Source: Halobacteriales archaeon QS_6_71_20 | GTDB lineage: Archaea > Halobacteriota > Halobacteria > Halobacteriales > Haloferacaceae | DNA length: 64,000 bases | Assembly: GCA_003020945.1 (NCBI GenBank) | Contig: PXRU01000017.1 | Span: 1 to 64,000, forward strand | Direction of reading: 5' to 3' | Position numbers and translations under genes: made by a program | The notes under the pieces: generated by a model | What the model was told of the DNA's origin: nothing | The model's input: only the letters and a program-made list of their open reading frames with translations | Databases searched by the model: none | Part shown: piece after piece, positions 17,313 to 25,739 of the stretch | Position numbering within the stretch: the stretch's first letter is position 1 | Layout of the letters: each line of letters starts with the position of its first letter

Positions 17313-18092
17313 ATGAGCGACACCGCCGACGAGCCGTCCGGCGACGACTCCGAGTTCGACAAGGAGGCGGAACGCGAGAAGCTCCGCGAGAAGTTCGCCC
17401 GCGACGAGCGGAAGCGCGAGTCGACCCGGCGGATGAGCGAGCTGCTGCTCGCTGGCGCGACGATGACCAACGCGCACTGCGACGCCTGCGGGTCGCCGAT
17501 CTTCCGGCAGAACGGCCGGGAGTTCTGCCCGGAGTGTGACGCCGCCGAGGGCGACGGGGCGACGGGGACCGACGCCGACGCGACGACGGCCGACGCGGGG
17601 GCGGCGGGTGGGCCGGACGCGGCGGACGCGCCGGCGACGAGTGACGCGACGACGGCCGACGCGGACCCGGTGGACGCGCCGGCGACGGACGCCCGGACGA
17701 CCGCCACCCCGAGCCGGACAACGGGGACGAACGATGGGGCGCCACAGCCCCCGCAGGGCGGCCGGCGGGCGCCGCAGACCTCGGACGTGGACTCGCGCGG
17801 GACCGACGAGCCGATGTCCGACCCCGCCGCCGACCGCCGAAGCGGCCGACCCGCGGGGGGGCTCGCCGCGAACGCGGCCGCGTCCGGCCACGCCGACCCG
17901 CCGCGCCCCGCGGAGCCGTCGCGCCCGGGGACGGCCGCCGGCGACGACGTCGACGCCGCCCGCGAGGCGCTCGCGACGGCGCTGCGGCGTCACGCCGAGG
18001 CCGGCGCCGAGGCGTCCGACCCCCGCGTCGCCGCCGACCACCTCGACGCCGCCCGCGAGGCGGCCGAGGCGCTGTCGGCGCTGCGTCGCTGA
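17313..18092 (+). CDS. Zinc-ribbon protein of the Sjogren/scleroderma autoantigen-1 (p27) family
   Basis: The 259-residue product has a charged helical start (KEAEREKLREKFARDERKRE), then RRMSELLLAGATMTNAHC and a zinc ribbon CDACGSPIFRQNGREFCPEC at about residues 54-73. That order is the family signature; the molecular role in archaea is not known. Residues 80-205 are a long Ala/Thr/Asp-rich, probably disordered linker. The C-terminus (DDVDAAREALATALRRHAEA) is predicted helical and repeats AREA segments. ATG at 17313 was chosen because the conserved segment starts there. It runs divergently from the helicase gene. Confidence 0.75.
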   Translation: MSDTADEPSGDDSEFDKEAEREKLREKFARDERKRESTRRMSELLLAGATMTNAHCDACGSPIFRQNGREFCPECDAAEGDGATGTDADATTADAGAAGGPDAADAPATSDATTADADPVDAPATDARTTATPSRTTGTNDGAPQPPQGGRRAPQTSDVDSRGTDEPMSDPAADRRSGRPAGGLAANAAASGHADPPRPAEPSRPGTAAGDDVDAAREALATALRRHAEAGAEASDPRVAADHLDAAREAAEALSALRR

Positions 18093-18185
18093 GAACGGGC
18101 GCTCGGGGAACCCGTGGGGTCGACCCGGTCCGGTTCGCCCCGACCCGATCCGAGTTGACCTGACCCGACCCGACGCGATCGCGGG

Positions 18186-20774
18186 CTATTCCGGGTAGTC
18201 GCTGCCGACGACCTCGCGGATCCGCTCGGCGGTCACCTGCCCCACTCCCGAGACATCCAACAGGTCGTCCTCGCGGGCGGTCATCACCGCCTCGACGGTG
18301 CCGAAGTGGTCCAGCAGCGCCCGCGCGGTGACGGGGCCGATGTCGGCGATGGCGGAGACGACGTACTCCTGTTGCTCGGCGAGCGTCTTCGACCCCTTCT
18401 CGCCGTGGGCGGACACCTCGCGGTCGTTCGCCTCCTGCTCGCGCCGGGCGATCGTCTCCAGCAGGTCCGCCGTCCCCTCCTCGTCTTCCGTCCGGAGGAC
18501 GCTCGCGTCGAAGTCGATCGCCAGCGACGCCAGCGCGCCCCGCACCGCGTTCGGGTGGACGTTGCGCTCGCCGTACAGGTCGTCGCCCTCGACGATCACG
18601 ACCGGTCGGGCGTACGCGCGCGCGGTGTCGCGGATCTGCTCGAACATCGAGCGGTCGCCGCCCACGAGCGTGTCGAGGAAGTCCGCGACGGACTTCCGCT
18701 CGACGGCGACGCGGTCCGAGAGCACGTAGTCGCCGACCGCGAGCGTCTCCAGCCGGGTGACGATCCCGTCGCGCATCGAGAGGTCCCGCGCGATGGTCGA
18801 CTCCAGCTCCCGCTGGTCGATGACGACCTCGGTGCCGTCCGCGTCGTCGCCGGCGGTCGCGACGATCCCGTCGTCGGAGTCGTCCGCGTCGTCCCCGCCC
18901 GACCCGGCGTCCTCGTCGCCGTCCCGCTCGCCGTCGGAGTCGGCGTCCGCGTCGCCGTCGTCCGCGGGCGGCTCGAACTCCGTCAGACCGGGCTGGTCGT
19001 CCGCGTCGGCGGCGGACGCCGAAGCGGTCGCCGGTCCGTCGTCGGCCGCGTCGCCGTCGGGTCCGCGGTCCGACCCCGGTCCCGCTCCGTCCGGGGGTTC
19101 GCCGCCGCTCTCGGCGTGCTCACGGGTCACTCCGTTCCCCGTTCGCGCCGAGGGTTCGCTCCGCTCACCCTCGCCCTCCCCCTCGAAGTCGGTCAGCCCC
19201 GCCTGCCCGTCGTCGAGCTCCGCCGAGAGCTCGTCGGCGACGCCCTTCAGGTCCCGTAGCTCGTCTTCCATCTCCTGCTCGCGCCGGCGGGAGATCCAGA
19301 AGAACGCCTCGTCGCGGGTGTCCTCGGCCATGAGGACGACCACCGCGCCCTCGGCCTGGCGGCCCGTCCGCCCCTTCCGCTGGATCGAGCGGATCGCGGT
19401 GGGCACCGGCTCGAAGAAGAGGACCAGGTCCACCTCGGGTACGTCGAGCCCCTCCTCGGCGACGCTGGTGGAGACGAGCACCTCGAACTCGCCGGCGCGA
19501 AAGGCGTCGAGCGTCTCCTGTTGCTGGGTCTGGGTCATGCCGTCGGAGCCCTCCTTGTCGCCCTGGCCGACGAACCGGCGGGTGTCGAAGGAGTCCGAGA
19601 GGAACTCGGTGAGCGCCTCGGCGGTGTCGCGCGACTCGGTGAACACGATGACGCGCTCGCCGCCGCCGATGCCGAGCGTCTGCGCCAGCAGCACCCGCGT
19701 CCGCCGGAACTTCGGGTGGAGGTCGTCGTACGACTCGGCCCGGCGCATCGCCTCGCGGACCTTCGGCTCGGAGACCAGCCGCTGGCTCGCCTTCGAGGCG
19801 CCCGAGGAGCGCGCGGCGTTGCGCTGGCGCTCGAAGTAGCGGCGCAGCGCCTCGACGCTTTGCGTCTCGACGAGCTCGACGGCGCGCCGGAGCTTCATCA
19901 CCTCCGCGTGGACGGACATCCCGGTGTAGGCGTCGGAGTCGCCCCCGTCCATCATGCGTTGTAGCTCCGAGCGCATCCGGTTGAGGTCCGTCTGGGAGAC
20001 GTCCGGCTGGGTGGTGTTCGAGACGCCGAGCTCCTTCAGCGACTCCAGCCGGTCGGTGATCACCTCGTTGAGTGCGTCGCGGATCTCGAGGATCCCCTCG
20101 GGGAGGTCGATCCGCTCCCACTCGACGTCGGTGTCGTGGGTGTACTCCGCGACGTCGGCGTCGTCCTCGGTCATCACCTCCACCTCGTCGATGCCGAGGT
20201 TCTCACAGACGGCGGTGATCTCCTCGCGGTCGCCGCCCGGCGACGCCGACATCCCGGTCACGAGCGGCTCGGCGGCGTCGGCGTGGTACCGCTCCGCGAT
20301 GTAGACGTACGCGTACTCGCCGGTCGCGCGGTGACACTCGTCGAACGTGCAGTGGGTCACCGTCCGCAGCGAGATGCGGTTGCCGACGAGGTCGTTCTCC
20401 ACGACCTGCGGCGTGGCGACGACGACGCTGGCGTCGTCCCACAGCGCCGCGCGGTCGTCGGGGCGCACCTCCCCGGTGAACACGACGACCTCCTCGTCGG
20501 CGACGTCGAGCGCCTCGCGGTAGAAGTCGGCGTGCTGCTGCACGAGCGGCTTGGTCGGCGCGAGGAACAGCGACTTGCCCCCGACCTCGTTCAGGCGGTG
20601 GGCGGTCACGAGCAGCGAGACGGTCGTTTTCCCGAGGCCGGTCGGGAGACACACCAGCGTGTGTCCCTCGCGGGCGGTCGCCGCCAGCTCGGCCTGGTAG
20701 CGGCGGTCCTCGATGAACCCCGGGACGAGCAGCGGGTGGTCGACGTGGTCGGCGTTCTCGGCGGCCTCGGCCAT
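18186..20774 (-). CDS. hef: Hef helicase/nuclease
   Basis: Archaeal FANCM/XPF relative that processes stalled replication forks. The 862-residue product has an SF2 helicase half (Walker A CLPTGLGKTTVSLLVTAH near 42, DECHRATGEYAYVYI near 144, motif VI SIQRKGRTGRQAEG near 456). An acidic linker of about 150 residues follows. An ERCC4 nuclease domain then starts near 640 (VVIDQRELESTIARDL, active site DYVLSDRVAVERKSVADFLD). The C-terminus holds tandem helix-hairpin-helix motifs (IADIGPVTARALLDHFG, VSGVGQVTAERIRE). The linker carries one copy of the interspersed repeat (RTGNGVTREHAE). Both halves keep their catalytic residues. Confidence 0.96.
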   Translation of the reverse strand: MAEAAENADHVDHPLLVPGFIEDRRYQAELAATAREGHTLVCLPTGLGKTTVSLLVTAHRLNEVGGKSLFLAPTKPLVQQHADFYREALDVADEEVVVFTGEVRPDDRAALWDDASVVVATPQVVENDLVGNRISLRTVTHCTFDECHRATGEYAYVYIAERYHADAAEPLVTGMSASPGGDREEITAVCENLGIDEVEVMTEDDADVAEYTHDTDVEWERIDLPEGILEIRDALNEVITDRLESLKELGVSNTTQPDVSQTDLNRMRSELQRMMDGGDSDAYTGMSVHAEVMKLRRAVELVETQSVEALRRYFERQRNAARSSGASKASQRLVSEPKVREAMRRAESYDDLHPKFRRTRVLLAQTLGIGGGERVIVFTESRDTAEALTEFLSDSFDTRRFVGQGDKEGSDGMTQTQQQETLDAFRAGEFEVLVSTSVAEEGLDVPEVDLVLFFEPVPTAIRSIQRKGRTGRQAEGAVVVLMAEDTRDEAFFWISRRREQEMEDELRDLKGVADELSAELDDGQAGLTDFEGEGEGERSEPSARTGNGVTREHAESGGEPPDGAGPGSDRGPDGDAADDGPATASASAADADDQPGLTEFEPPADDGDADADSDGERDGDEDAGSGGDDADDSDDGIVATAGDDADGTEVVIDQRELESTIARDLSMRDGIVTRLETLAVGDYVLSDRVAVERKSVADFLDTLVGGDRSMFEQIRDTARAYARPVVIVEGDDLYGERNVHPNAVRGALASLAIDFDASVLRTEDEEGTADLLETIARREQEANDREVSAHGEKGSKTLAEQQEYVVSAIADIGPVTARALLDHFGTVEAVMTAREDDLLDVSGVGQVTAERIREVVGSDYPE
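19108..19175 (-). repeat. Intragenic repeat in the hef linker
   Basis: Coding strand: GGTGAGCGGAGCGAACCCTC, then ACGGGGAACGGAGTGACCCG plus TGAGCACGCCGAG. It matches the argG tail element in both halves and is translated in the same phase as in argG (TGNGVTREHAE against PGSEATRERGE). Confidence 0.6.
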
Positions 20775-20876
20775 CGGCGACAGTACCGGCTCCCGAGGCG
20801 TAAACCTTCGCGAACCGCGGCGGAACTGAAGCCGGGCGTCGTCGTCTGCCGGCGGTCCGGTTCGGGGCTGTCCGGT

Positions 20877-20993
20877 TCAGGTCCGCTCGCGTGGGCGGAA
20901 CTCCAGTTGTCGCTCCCGGCGGGCCGGCTCCGGCACCGACTCGTCGAGGAGTGCGGCCCACTCCGGGATGTGACATGGGTCGGTGTCGGACAT
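20877..20993 (-). CDS. Small conserved-type protein, function unknown
   Basis: A 38-residue frame starting MSDTDPCHIPEWAALLDESVPEP and ending RRERQLEFRPRERT. I do not recognise a family. It is credible because an ATTATG box lies about 30 bases before the ATG (leaderless spacing), the composition is halophile-like, and it fills the gap between hef and the carotenoid genes. The single Cys-His pair (CHIPEW) is not a full zinc site. Confidence 0.45.
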   Translation of the reverse strand: MSDTDPCHIPEWAALLDESVPEPARRERQLEFRPRERT

Positions 20994-21126
20994 CGGGCGG
21001 TACGTCGCGGCCGTCTCACATAATCGTTTCCCGCGTTCCCGGAACCCCAGCCTCGACCGTCCCGTTCTCGCCCCGGCTCCGCGCGTCACCCCCTTGACGA
21101 CCGCGTCCGGCCGGCGTCGCCACCAC

Positions 21127-22164
21127 TCACCAGACGCCCTGCCGCAGGTCCATCCAGGTGACGACGGCGACGTGCGGCAGCGTCATCACGGCAATCGCGA
21201 CGAGGTAGACGGCCAGCAGCCCCGCCGGGCCGGCCGACGGCCGCGGCGCGAACGCCCACACGGCGGCGACGACGAGCAGGCCACCCGCCGTCGCGGGCGC
21301 GGCGTCGCGGGCGAACCGCCGGAGCGTCCCCCGGAGGTCTCCCGCCCCGAGCGTCGCGCGCGCTCCCGGGTCGAGCAGTTCCAGGCGCGCGATGTGGCGC
21401 GTCGCGTGCCAGAAACAGAAGTAGAGGCCGATCGCGACGACCGGGGGGACGAGCAGGAAGTACGCCCACAGCCCCAGCGTCTCGCCGGCGTCGACCAGCC
21501 ACGGGCCGCGGGCCGCGTCGCCGCGGCGGACCCGGACCGCGCCCGCGCCGAGCGCGAGCAGGGTGAGCGCCCCGAAGCCGACGGCGACGCCCGCGCGGAC
21601 GCCGGGGGCGAACGCCGGCGCCAGCGCCGTCGCGTCGGCGGCGAACAGCCCGACGAGCGCCCCGGCGACCCGGCGGTACGCCGCGGGGTGGCCGACGAGC
21701 GGAACCAGCATCGGGAGGCCGCCGCGCACCAGCAGCGCGAGCGCCCGCTCGGCCCGCGAGGGCAGGTGGTCGGCGCCCGCGAGCACGAGCAGCGCGTACA
21801 CGTCGCCCTGCCCCCAGTGGGCCCACGTGATCCCGACGAACGCGACGAACGCGGAGACGGGGGCGATCCCCCACCAGAGCCCGTACGCGACGCCGAGGAC
21901 GGCGTAGACGGCGACGACGGCTCCGACGGAGCGCCCGAGGCCGGCGCCCGTCAGCCGCGCCGGAACCAGGTGGTCGACGGCGCCGTGCGGCAGCCCGAAC
22001 AGGAGGACGGAGGCGAGAAACGGCGCGTACCGAACCGCCGGGGGAAGGGTCGGCGCGAGCAGCCCGAACGGGAGCGTGACCGCCAGCGCGACCCAGGAGG
22101 CCCGGACGCCCCAGCGGTCGAGGGCGGTCCGCAGCCGCGCGGGGAGACGCTCCGCGACCGCCAT
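21127..22164 (-). CDS. brp: Beta-carotene 15,15'-dioxygenase, Brp/Blh family
   Basis: Membrane enzyme that cleaves beta-carotene into two retinals, supplying the chromophore of the adjacent rhodopsin. The 345-residue product has about eight to ten hydrophobic helices. The family's iron-ligand histidines are seen in LFGLPHGAVDHLVPARL (near residue 54), ITWAHWGQGD (near 115), and FCFWHATRHIARL (near 250). ATG overlaps the crtY stop (ATGA), so the two are co-translated. Divergent from bop. Confidence 0.93.
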   Translation of the reverse strand: MAVAERLPARLRTALDRWGVRASWVALAVTLPFGLLAPTLPPAVRYAPFLASVLLFGLPHGAVDHLVPARLTGAGLGRSVGAVVAVYAVLGVAYGLWWGIAPVSAFVAFVGITWAHWGQGDVYALLVLAGADHLPSRAERALALLVRGGLPMLVPLVGHPAAYRRVAGALVGLFAADATALAPAFAPGVRAGVAVGFGALTLLALGAGAVRVRRGDAARGPWLVDAGETLGLWAYFLLVPPVVAIGLYFCFWHATRHIARLELLDPGARATLGAGDLRGTLRRFARDAAPATAGGLLVVAAVWAFAPRPSAGPAGLLAVYLVAIAVMTLPHVAVVTWMDLRQGVW

Positions 22165-22985
22165 CACTCCGCCACCGGCGCCGGTGTGCGCCGCTCGGGC
22201 CGGTCGGTCTCGCGCGGCTCCCCGTCGAGCCGTCGCACGACCCACTCGAACAGGATCAGTCCGTACACGACGAGCGTACAGGTGACGAGGAAGAAGACGG
22301 CCTCCTCGACGGGCAGGCCGAACAGCTCGACCCCGGTCGCGGTGTCGTCGGCGATCGTCCAGATACCTAAGCCGATGGCGACGCGGTCGACCGCCCACAG
22401 GTACAGCGTCGGGACGCCGATCCCGAGGAGCCACGGCCGGGGGCGACACAGCAGGAACGCGCCGCCGACGGCCCACTGGAGCGCGACGACGGGACACGCC
22501 CACACGAGGATCGCCCCGAGGTAGAGGAACCGCTCGGGCCCCGCGGCGACGAGCCAGCCGCCGGCCACGCCCGCCGCCAGCCAGGCGAGCGCGCCCCCGA
22601 CGCGCGGCAGCCACGCGGTGTCGCCGTCGGTCGGCGCGGCGTCGAAGTCGACCCGATACAGCCATAGGCCGACGATAACCGTCTGGAGGACGAAAAAGAG
22701 GTACTCGCCGACCGGCGCGAGCCACACCCGGGCGGCGACCCGGCCCTCGCCGTAGAACCAGGCGCCGCGCTCGATGAGGTAGTTGTCCCAGGGCGTCGTG
22801 TACAGGAACGCGACCGTTCCCATGAGTGCGAGTCCGACCCGGCCGATCCGCTGTCGGCGGGCGGACAGCGCCGGCGCCAGCAGCCCGATAACCGGGAGCA
22901 CGAACAGCAGGTGGAAGCCGAGGTAGGTGAGTGTCACCGCGTTCGCCCCCGGACGAGCGCCGACTTCCGGCGACCGCGTACCCAT
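22164..22985 (-). CDS. crtY: Lycopene beta-cyclase (CrtYcd type)
   Basis: Cyclises lycopene to beta-carotene. The protein contains two lycopene-cyclase repeats in tandem. Each has a hydrophobic start and a conserved Trp-Asp motif, seen as FLYTTPWDNYLIERGAWFYG in the first half and EEAVFFLVTCTLVVYGL near the second. Seven or so helices are predicted. The start is uncertain: ATG at 22985 gives 273 residues, while GTG at 22937 (VTLTYLGFHLL) matches the typical N-terminus better. The stop overlaps the brp ATG. The cyclase-dioxygenase pair feeds the rhodopsin encoded across the divergent promoter. Confidence 0.92.
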   Translation of the reverse strand: MGTRSPEVGARPGANAVTLTYLGFHLLFVLPVIGLLAPALSARRQRIGRVGLALMGTVAFLYTTPWDNYLIERGAWFYGEGRVAARVWLAPVGEYLFFVLQTVIVGLWLYRVDFDAAPTDGDTAWLPRVGGALAWLAAGVAGGWLVAAGPERFLYLGAILVWACPVVALQWAVGGAFLLCRPRPWLLGIGVPTLYLWAVDRVAIGLGIWTIADDTATGVELFGLPVEEAVFFLVTCTLVVYGLILFEWVVRRLDGEPRETDRPERRTPAPVAE

Positions 22986-23040
22986 CCCATATCCGATCGG
23001 GGGACTGGGGCACCGATAAGCGTGGGGGAGTTCGCGGCCC

Positions 23041-23066
23041 GGTACCGAGGCCGCTACCGCGGTACC
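23041..23066. promoter_or_regulatory. Inverted repeat between crtY and bop
   Basis: GGTACCG (23041-23047) and CGGTACC (23060-23066) form a perfect 7-bp inverted repeat about 50 bases upstream of the bop TATA box. It could be an activator site (Bat-like) for the divergent genes. The placement is suggestive only. Confidence 0.35.
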
Positions 23067-23114
23067 CATGTCGGGCGGTTACTCCCCCCCTGATACCCCC
23101 CGAGTTCGGGCAAG

Positions 23115-23122
23115 CTTATAAG
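23115..23122 (+). promoter_or_regulatory. TATA box of bop
   Basis: CTTATAAG is centred about 32 bases before the ATG at 23151. That predicts a transcript start within a few bases of the start codon, as known for bop genes. Confidence 0.75.
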
Positions 23123-23150
23123 GGGATGACTACCGTATGGTTGCGTGGGT

Positions 23151-23891
23151 ATGGCAACACCAAGCGCAGGGCTGGAGTCGATCAGCCTGTGGATCGGCAC
23201 GATCGGAATGACGCTCGGCACTCTGTACTTCATTGCACAGGGTTGGTCCGTGCGTGATCCCGAACAACAGGAGTACTATATCATCACCATCTTCATCCCG
23301 GCCATCGCGGCGGCGTCGTACTTCTCGATGGCAATGGGATTCGGCCTCATCGAGGTCCCGGTCGAGGGGCTCGGCACGCTCGAGATCTACTGGGCCCGGT
23401 ACGCGGACTGGCTGTTCACCACGCCGTTGCTGCTGCTCGACCTCGCGCTGCTGGCGGGGGCGGACCGCAACACCATCGCGACGCTGGTCGGCCTCGACGT
23501 GTTCATGATCATCACGGGCGTGGTCGGCGCGCTGGCCCGCACGGGACAGGCCCAGCGGATCGCGTGGTGGGCCATCTCGACGGGCGCCCTGATCGTCCTG
23601 CTGTACTACCTGCTGGGGTCGATGTCCGAGCAGGCCAGCCGGATGTCGGGCGACCGCGCGGCGCTGTTCGGTCGCCTGCGGAACCTCGTGCTCGTGCTGT
23701 GGTCGTTCTATCCCATCGTGTGGATACTCGGCACGGAGGGCGGCCTGGCGATCATCCCGCTTCCGGTGGAGACGGCGGCGTTCGCGGTGCTCGACATCTC
23801 GGCGAAGGTCGGCTTCGGGATCATCCTCCTGAACAGCCGGAGCGCGCTCGGCGAGGCCGAGATCGCGGAGCCCGCACAGACGGCCGACTGA
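23151..23891 (+). CDS. bop: Bacteriorhodopsin-type light-driven proton pump
   Basis: Seven-helix retinal protein of 246 residues. Helix C reads RYADWLFTTPLLLLDLALL with the counterion Asp86 and the cytoplasmic proton donor Asp97, the pair that marks an outward proton pump rather than a chloride pump or sensor. The proton-release glutamates are Glu196 (GTEGG) and Glu207 (PVETAAF). The retinal lysine is Lys219 in LDISAKVGFG. The N-terminus (MATPSAGLESISLWIGT) is short, without the longer leader of archaerhodopsins. Start at 23151 is preferred over a GTG six bases earlier. Next to crtY and brp, so pump and chromophore synthesis are linked. Confidence 0.96.
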   Translation: MATPSAGLESISLWIGTIGMTLGTLYFIAQGWSVRDPEQQEYYIITIFIPAIAAASYFSMAMGFGLIEVPVEGLGTLEIYWARYADWLFTTPLLLLDLALLAGADRNTIATLVGLDVFMIITGVVGALARTGQAQRIAWWAISTGALIVLLYYLLGSMSEQASRMSGDRAALFGRLRNLVLVLWSFYPIVWILGTEGGLAIIPLPVETAAFAVLDISAKVGFGIILLNSRSALGEAEIAEPAQTAD

Positions 23892-24041
23892 TCGGACTAC
23901 GAACGCACGGACCGCGACGTGTCACCGGCGCGCGCCGGTAGGCGACCGCGGATTTTTTTCGACGACCGACGCCGAGCAGCGACGCCGCCGCGACTCGCGT
24001 GGCCTCCGGGCCGCCGCCGACCCCGGTCGGTCCCGTGCGGC

Positions 24042-24284
24042 TCAGATCACCCGTTCGCCGTCGTCGTCGTACAGGCGGATGGCGTCGACGGGGCAGGTCC
24101 GCGCGGCGAACTTCGCGTCCAGTTCCTCGTCGTCGGACACCTCCAGCGAGAACACGCCCTCCTCGATCTCGGTCGCGTCGACGAGCGTCGCCTTGCCGGC
24201 GTCCATGTCCCGCTCGAAGGCGTCCCATTCTGCCACGCACTGAAACATTCCGACACAGGTGTCGCGGTCGTACTCGATCCGCAT
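24042..24284 (-). CDS. Single-cluster ferredoxin, 3Fe-4S type
   Basis: Eighty residues with the pattern DTCVGMFQCVAEWDAF near the N-terminus and RTCPVDAIRLYDDDG near the C-terminus. Only three cluster cysteines are present, as in 3Fe-4S ferredoxins that serve monooxygenases (Cys-x5-Cys ... Cys-Pro). This is a small soluble electron carrier whose partner is not identifiable in this window. Highly acidic, as expected. Monocistronic, convergent with bop. Confidence 0.85.
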   Translation of the reverse strand: MRIEYDRDTCVGMFQCVAEWDAFERDMDAGKATLVDATEIEEGVFSLEVSDDEELDAKFAARTCPVDAIRLYDDDGERVI

Positions 24285-24362
24285 ACGGCGACGTTGTCGC
24301 GGGCGCTCCTAACGTCTTCGTCCCGGTGCGGCTTCCGGACGCCCCTCGGTCGGCTCCGTCGG

Positions 24363-24548
24363 CTACGGCGGCCGGCCGACCGGGCACACGTCGACTTCGT
24401 GGCTCCGCGCCGACGGCGGCTGCCCGGCGATCTCGACGAACCGGTCGCCGGCGGCGGCGAACGCCCGGGCCAGTCCGGTCCCCAGCCGCTCGCCGACGCC
24501 CGCGAGGAACACGGCTCTCGGCCTCCGCTCGTCGGAGACGTCACGCAC
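24363..24548 (-). pseudogene. Short-chain dehydrogenase remnant
   Basis: A 61-codon frame whose first half, RAVFLAGVGERLGTGLARAF plus AAAGDRFVEIAG, has the Rossmann start of a short-chain dehydrogenase (glycine-rich loop, helix, second strand). It then ends after about 20 unrelated residues. The YxxxK active site and the remaining 180 or so residues are absent. It is either a decayed gene or a chance-retained fragment; rpiA begins 115 bases away on the other strand. Confidence 0.5.
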
Positions 24549-24663
24549 GCGACCGGCTTCGCCGGCCGGGGATAAGACCGTCCCCGGAAGCGCGGTTCTG
24601 TACGCGAGCCGAGCGGTCCGTGACGGGCCAAGCGTTTTGCGCGCCCCGACAGTCCCACCGGGT

Positions 24664-25365
24664 ATGAAACGCACCGGGGGAGCCGAGGCGGCGAAGCGCG
24701 CGGCGGGTCGGGCGGCCGCCGCCGAGGTGAGCGACGGCGACCTGGTCGGGTTGGGCACGGGGTCGACCGCGGCCCACGCGATCCGGCGGCTCGGCGAGCG
24801 CGTCGCCGACGGGCTCGACGTCGAGGGCGTCGCCACGTCGCACCAGTCGCGGGCGCTCGCGCGGGAGGTCGAGATCCCGCTGGTCCCGCTGTCGGACGTC
24901 GACCGCGTCGACATCGATGTCGACGGCGCCGACCAGGTCCACGCCGACGCGGACGCGAACGCGCTCGTGAAGGGGGGCGGCGCGGCCCACGCCCGCGAGA
25001 AGGTGGTCGCCGCGGCGGCCGACCGCCTCCTGGTCGTCGCCGACGACTCCAAGCTCTCGGCGACGCTCGATCACCCGATCCCCGTCGAGCTGTTGCCCGA
25101 CGCGCTCGCCCGCGTCGAGCGGGCGGTCCGGGAGGCGGGCGGCGACCCGACGCTGCGGACGGCCGACCGAAAGGACGGCCCCGTCGTCACGGACAACGGC
25201 AACCTCGTACTCGACTGCGAGTTCGGCGCCGTCGAGGAGCCGGCGGCGTTGTCCGCGGCGCTGTCCGGCGTCGCGGGCGTCGTGGAGCACGGGCTGTTCG
25301 TCGACATGGCCGACGAACTGTTGGTCGGCGACGCCGACGGCGACGTGGTCCGTCGCGAGCCGTGA
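24664..25365 (+). CDS. rpiA: Ribose-5-phosphate isomerase A
   Basis: Interconverts ribose 5-phosphate and ribulose 5-phosphate. The 233-residue product has LVGLGTGSTAAHAIRRLGER near 28 (phosphate loop), DVDGADQVHADADANALVKG near 87 (catalytic Asp/Lys segments), and GGGAAHAREKVVAAAADRLLV. Start at 24664 (MKRTGGAEAAKRAAGR) is standard. In archaea lacking the oxidative pentose phosphate pathway this supplies ribose for nucleotides. Monocistronic. Confidence 0.96.
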   Translation: MKRTGGAEAAKRAAGRAAAAEVSDGDLVGLGTGSTAAHAIRRLGERVADGLDVEGVATSHQSRALAREVEIPLVPLSDVDRVDIDVDGADQVHADADANALVKGGGAAHAREKVVAAAADRLLVVADDSKLSATLDHPIPVELLPDALARVERAVREAGGDPTLRTADRKDGPVVTDNGNLVLDCEFGAVEEPAALSAALSGVAGVVEHGLFVDMADELLVGDADGDVVRREP

Positions 25366-25419
25366 CGGCACCGCCGCTCGGGGTCGTCGAACAAAGAACT
25401 GGAAGGAAGCGTCGCCGGG

Positions 25420-25587
25420 TTACAGGTCGCGCGGCTGGACCGTCTTCCGGTCGTTCTCCTCGGCGCGGCGGGCGGCGTCTTCGAGCAGCTCTTCGACTTC
25501 CCCGTCGAGCGCGTCGTAGAAGTCCGACGCGACGTTCTTCTCCTCGAGATGCTCCTTGACGGCTGCCTTGACGATGAGATCTGCCAT
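25420..25587 (-). CDS. DUF1931-type histone-fold small protein
   Basis: Fifty-five residues, MADLIVKAAVKEHLEEKNVA then SDFYDALDGEVEELLEDAAR and ENDRKTVQPRDL, matching the small haloarchaeal DUF1931 proteins with a predicted histone fold. The C-terminal RKTVQPRDL resembles the histone-fold pattern RKTV.P.D. The ATG at 25587 is preferred over one 12 bases upstream, because TTATAAGG at 25612-25619 is then 28 bases away (leaderless). DNA binding is plausible but not shown. Confidence 0.8.
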   Translation of the reverse strand: MADLIVKAAVKEHLEEKNVASDFYDALDGEVEELLEDAARRAEENDRKTVQPRDL

Positions 25588-25611
25588 GCGTTCCGTCATA
25601 CCCCACGGCCC

Positions 25612-25619
25612 CTTATAAG
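25612..25619 (-). promoter_or_regulatory. TATA box of the DUF1931 gene
   Basis: CTTATAAG on the minus strand, centred about 28 bases before the ATG at 25587. The site is self-complementary, so it could also face larB. Confidence 0.65.
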
Positions 25620-25739
25620 GTTTCCCAAGTTATCCCGACGCTCGGCCCCCTCGCGGCCGTTCGCGGGGGTCTCCGACGATCGATTTATCCGTCGGCGTCG
25701 GTCGGAGGGTTGGAGTCGCTGCGCCGTCTCGGGTCGGCC

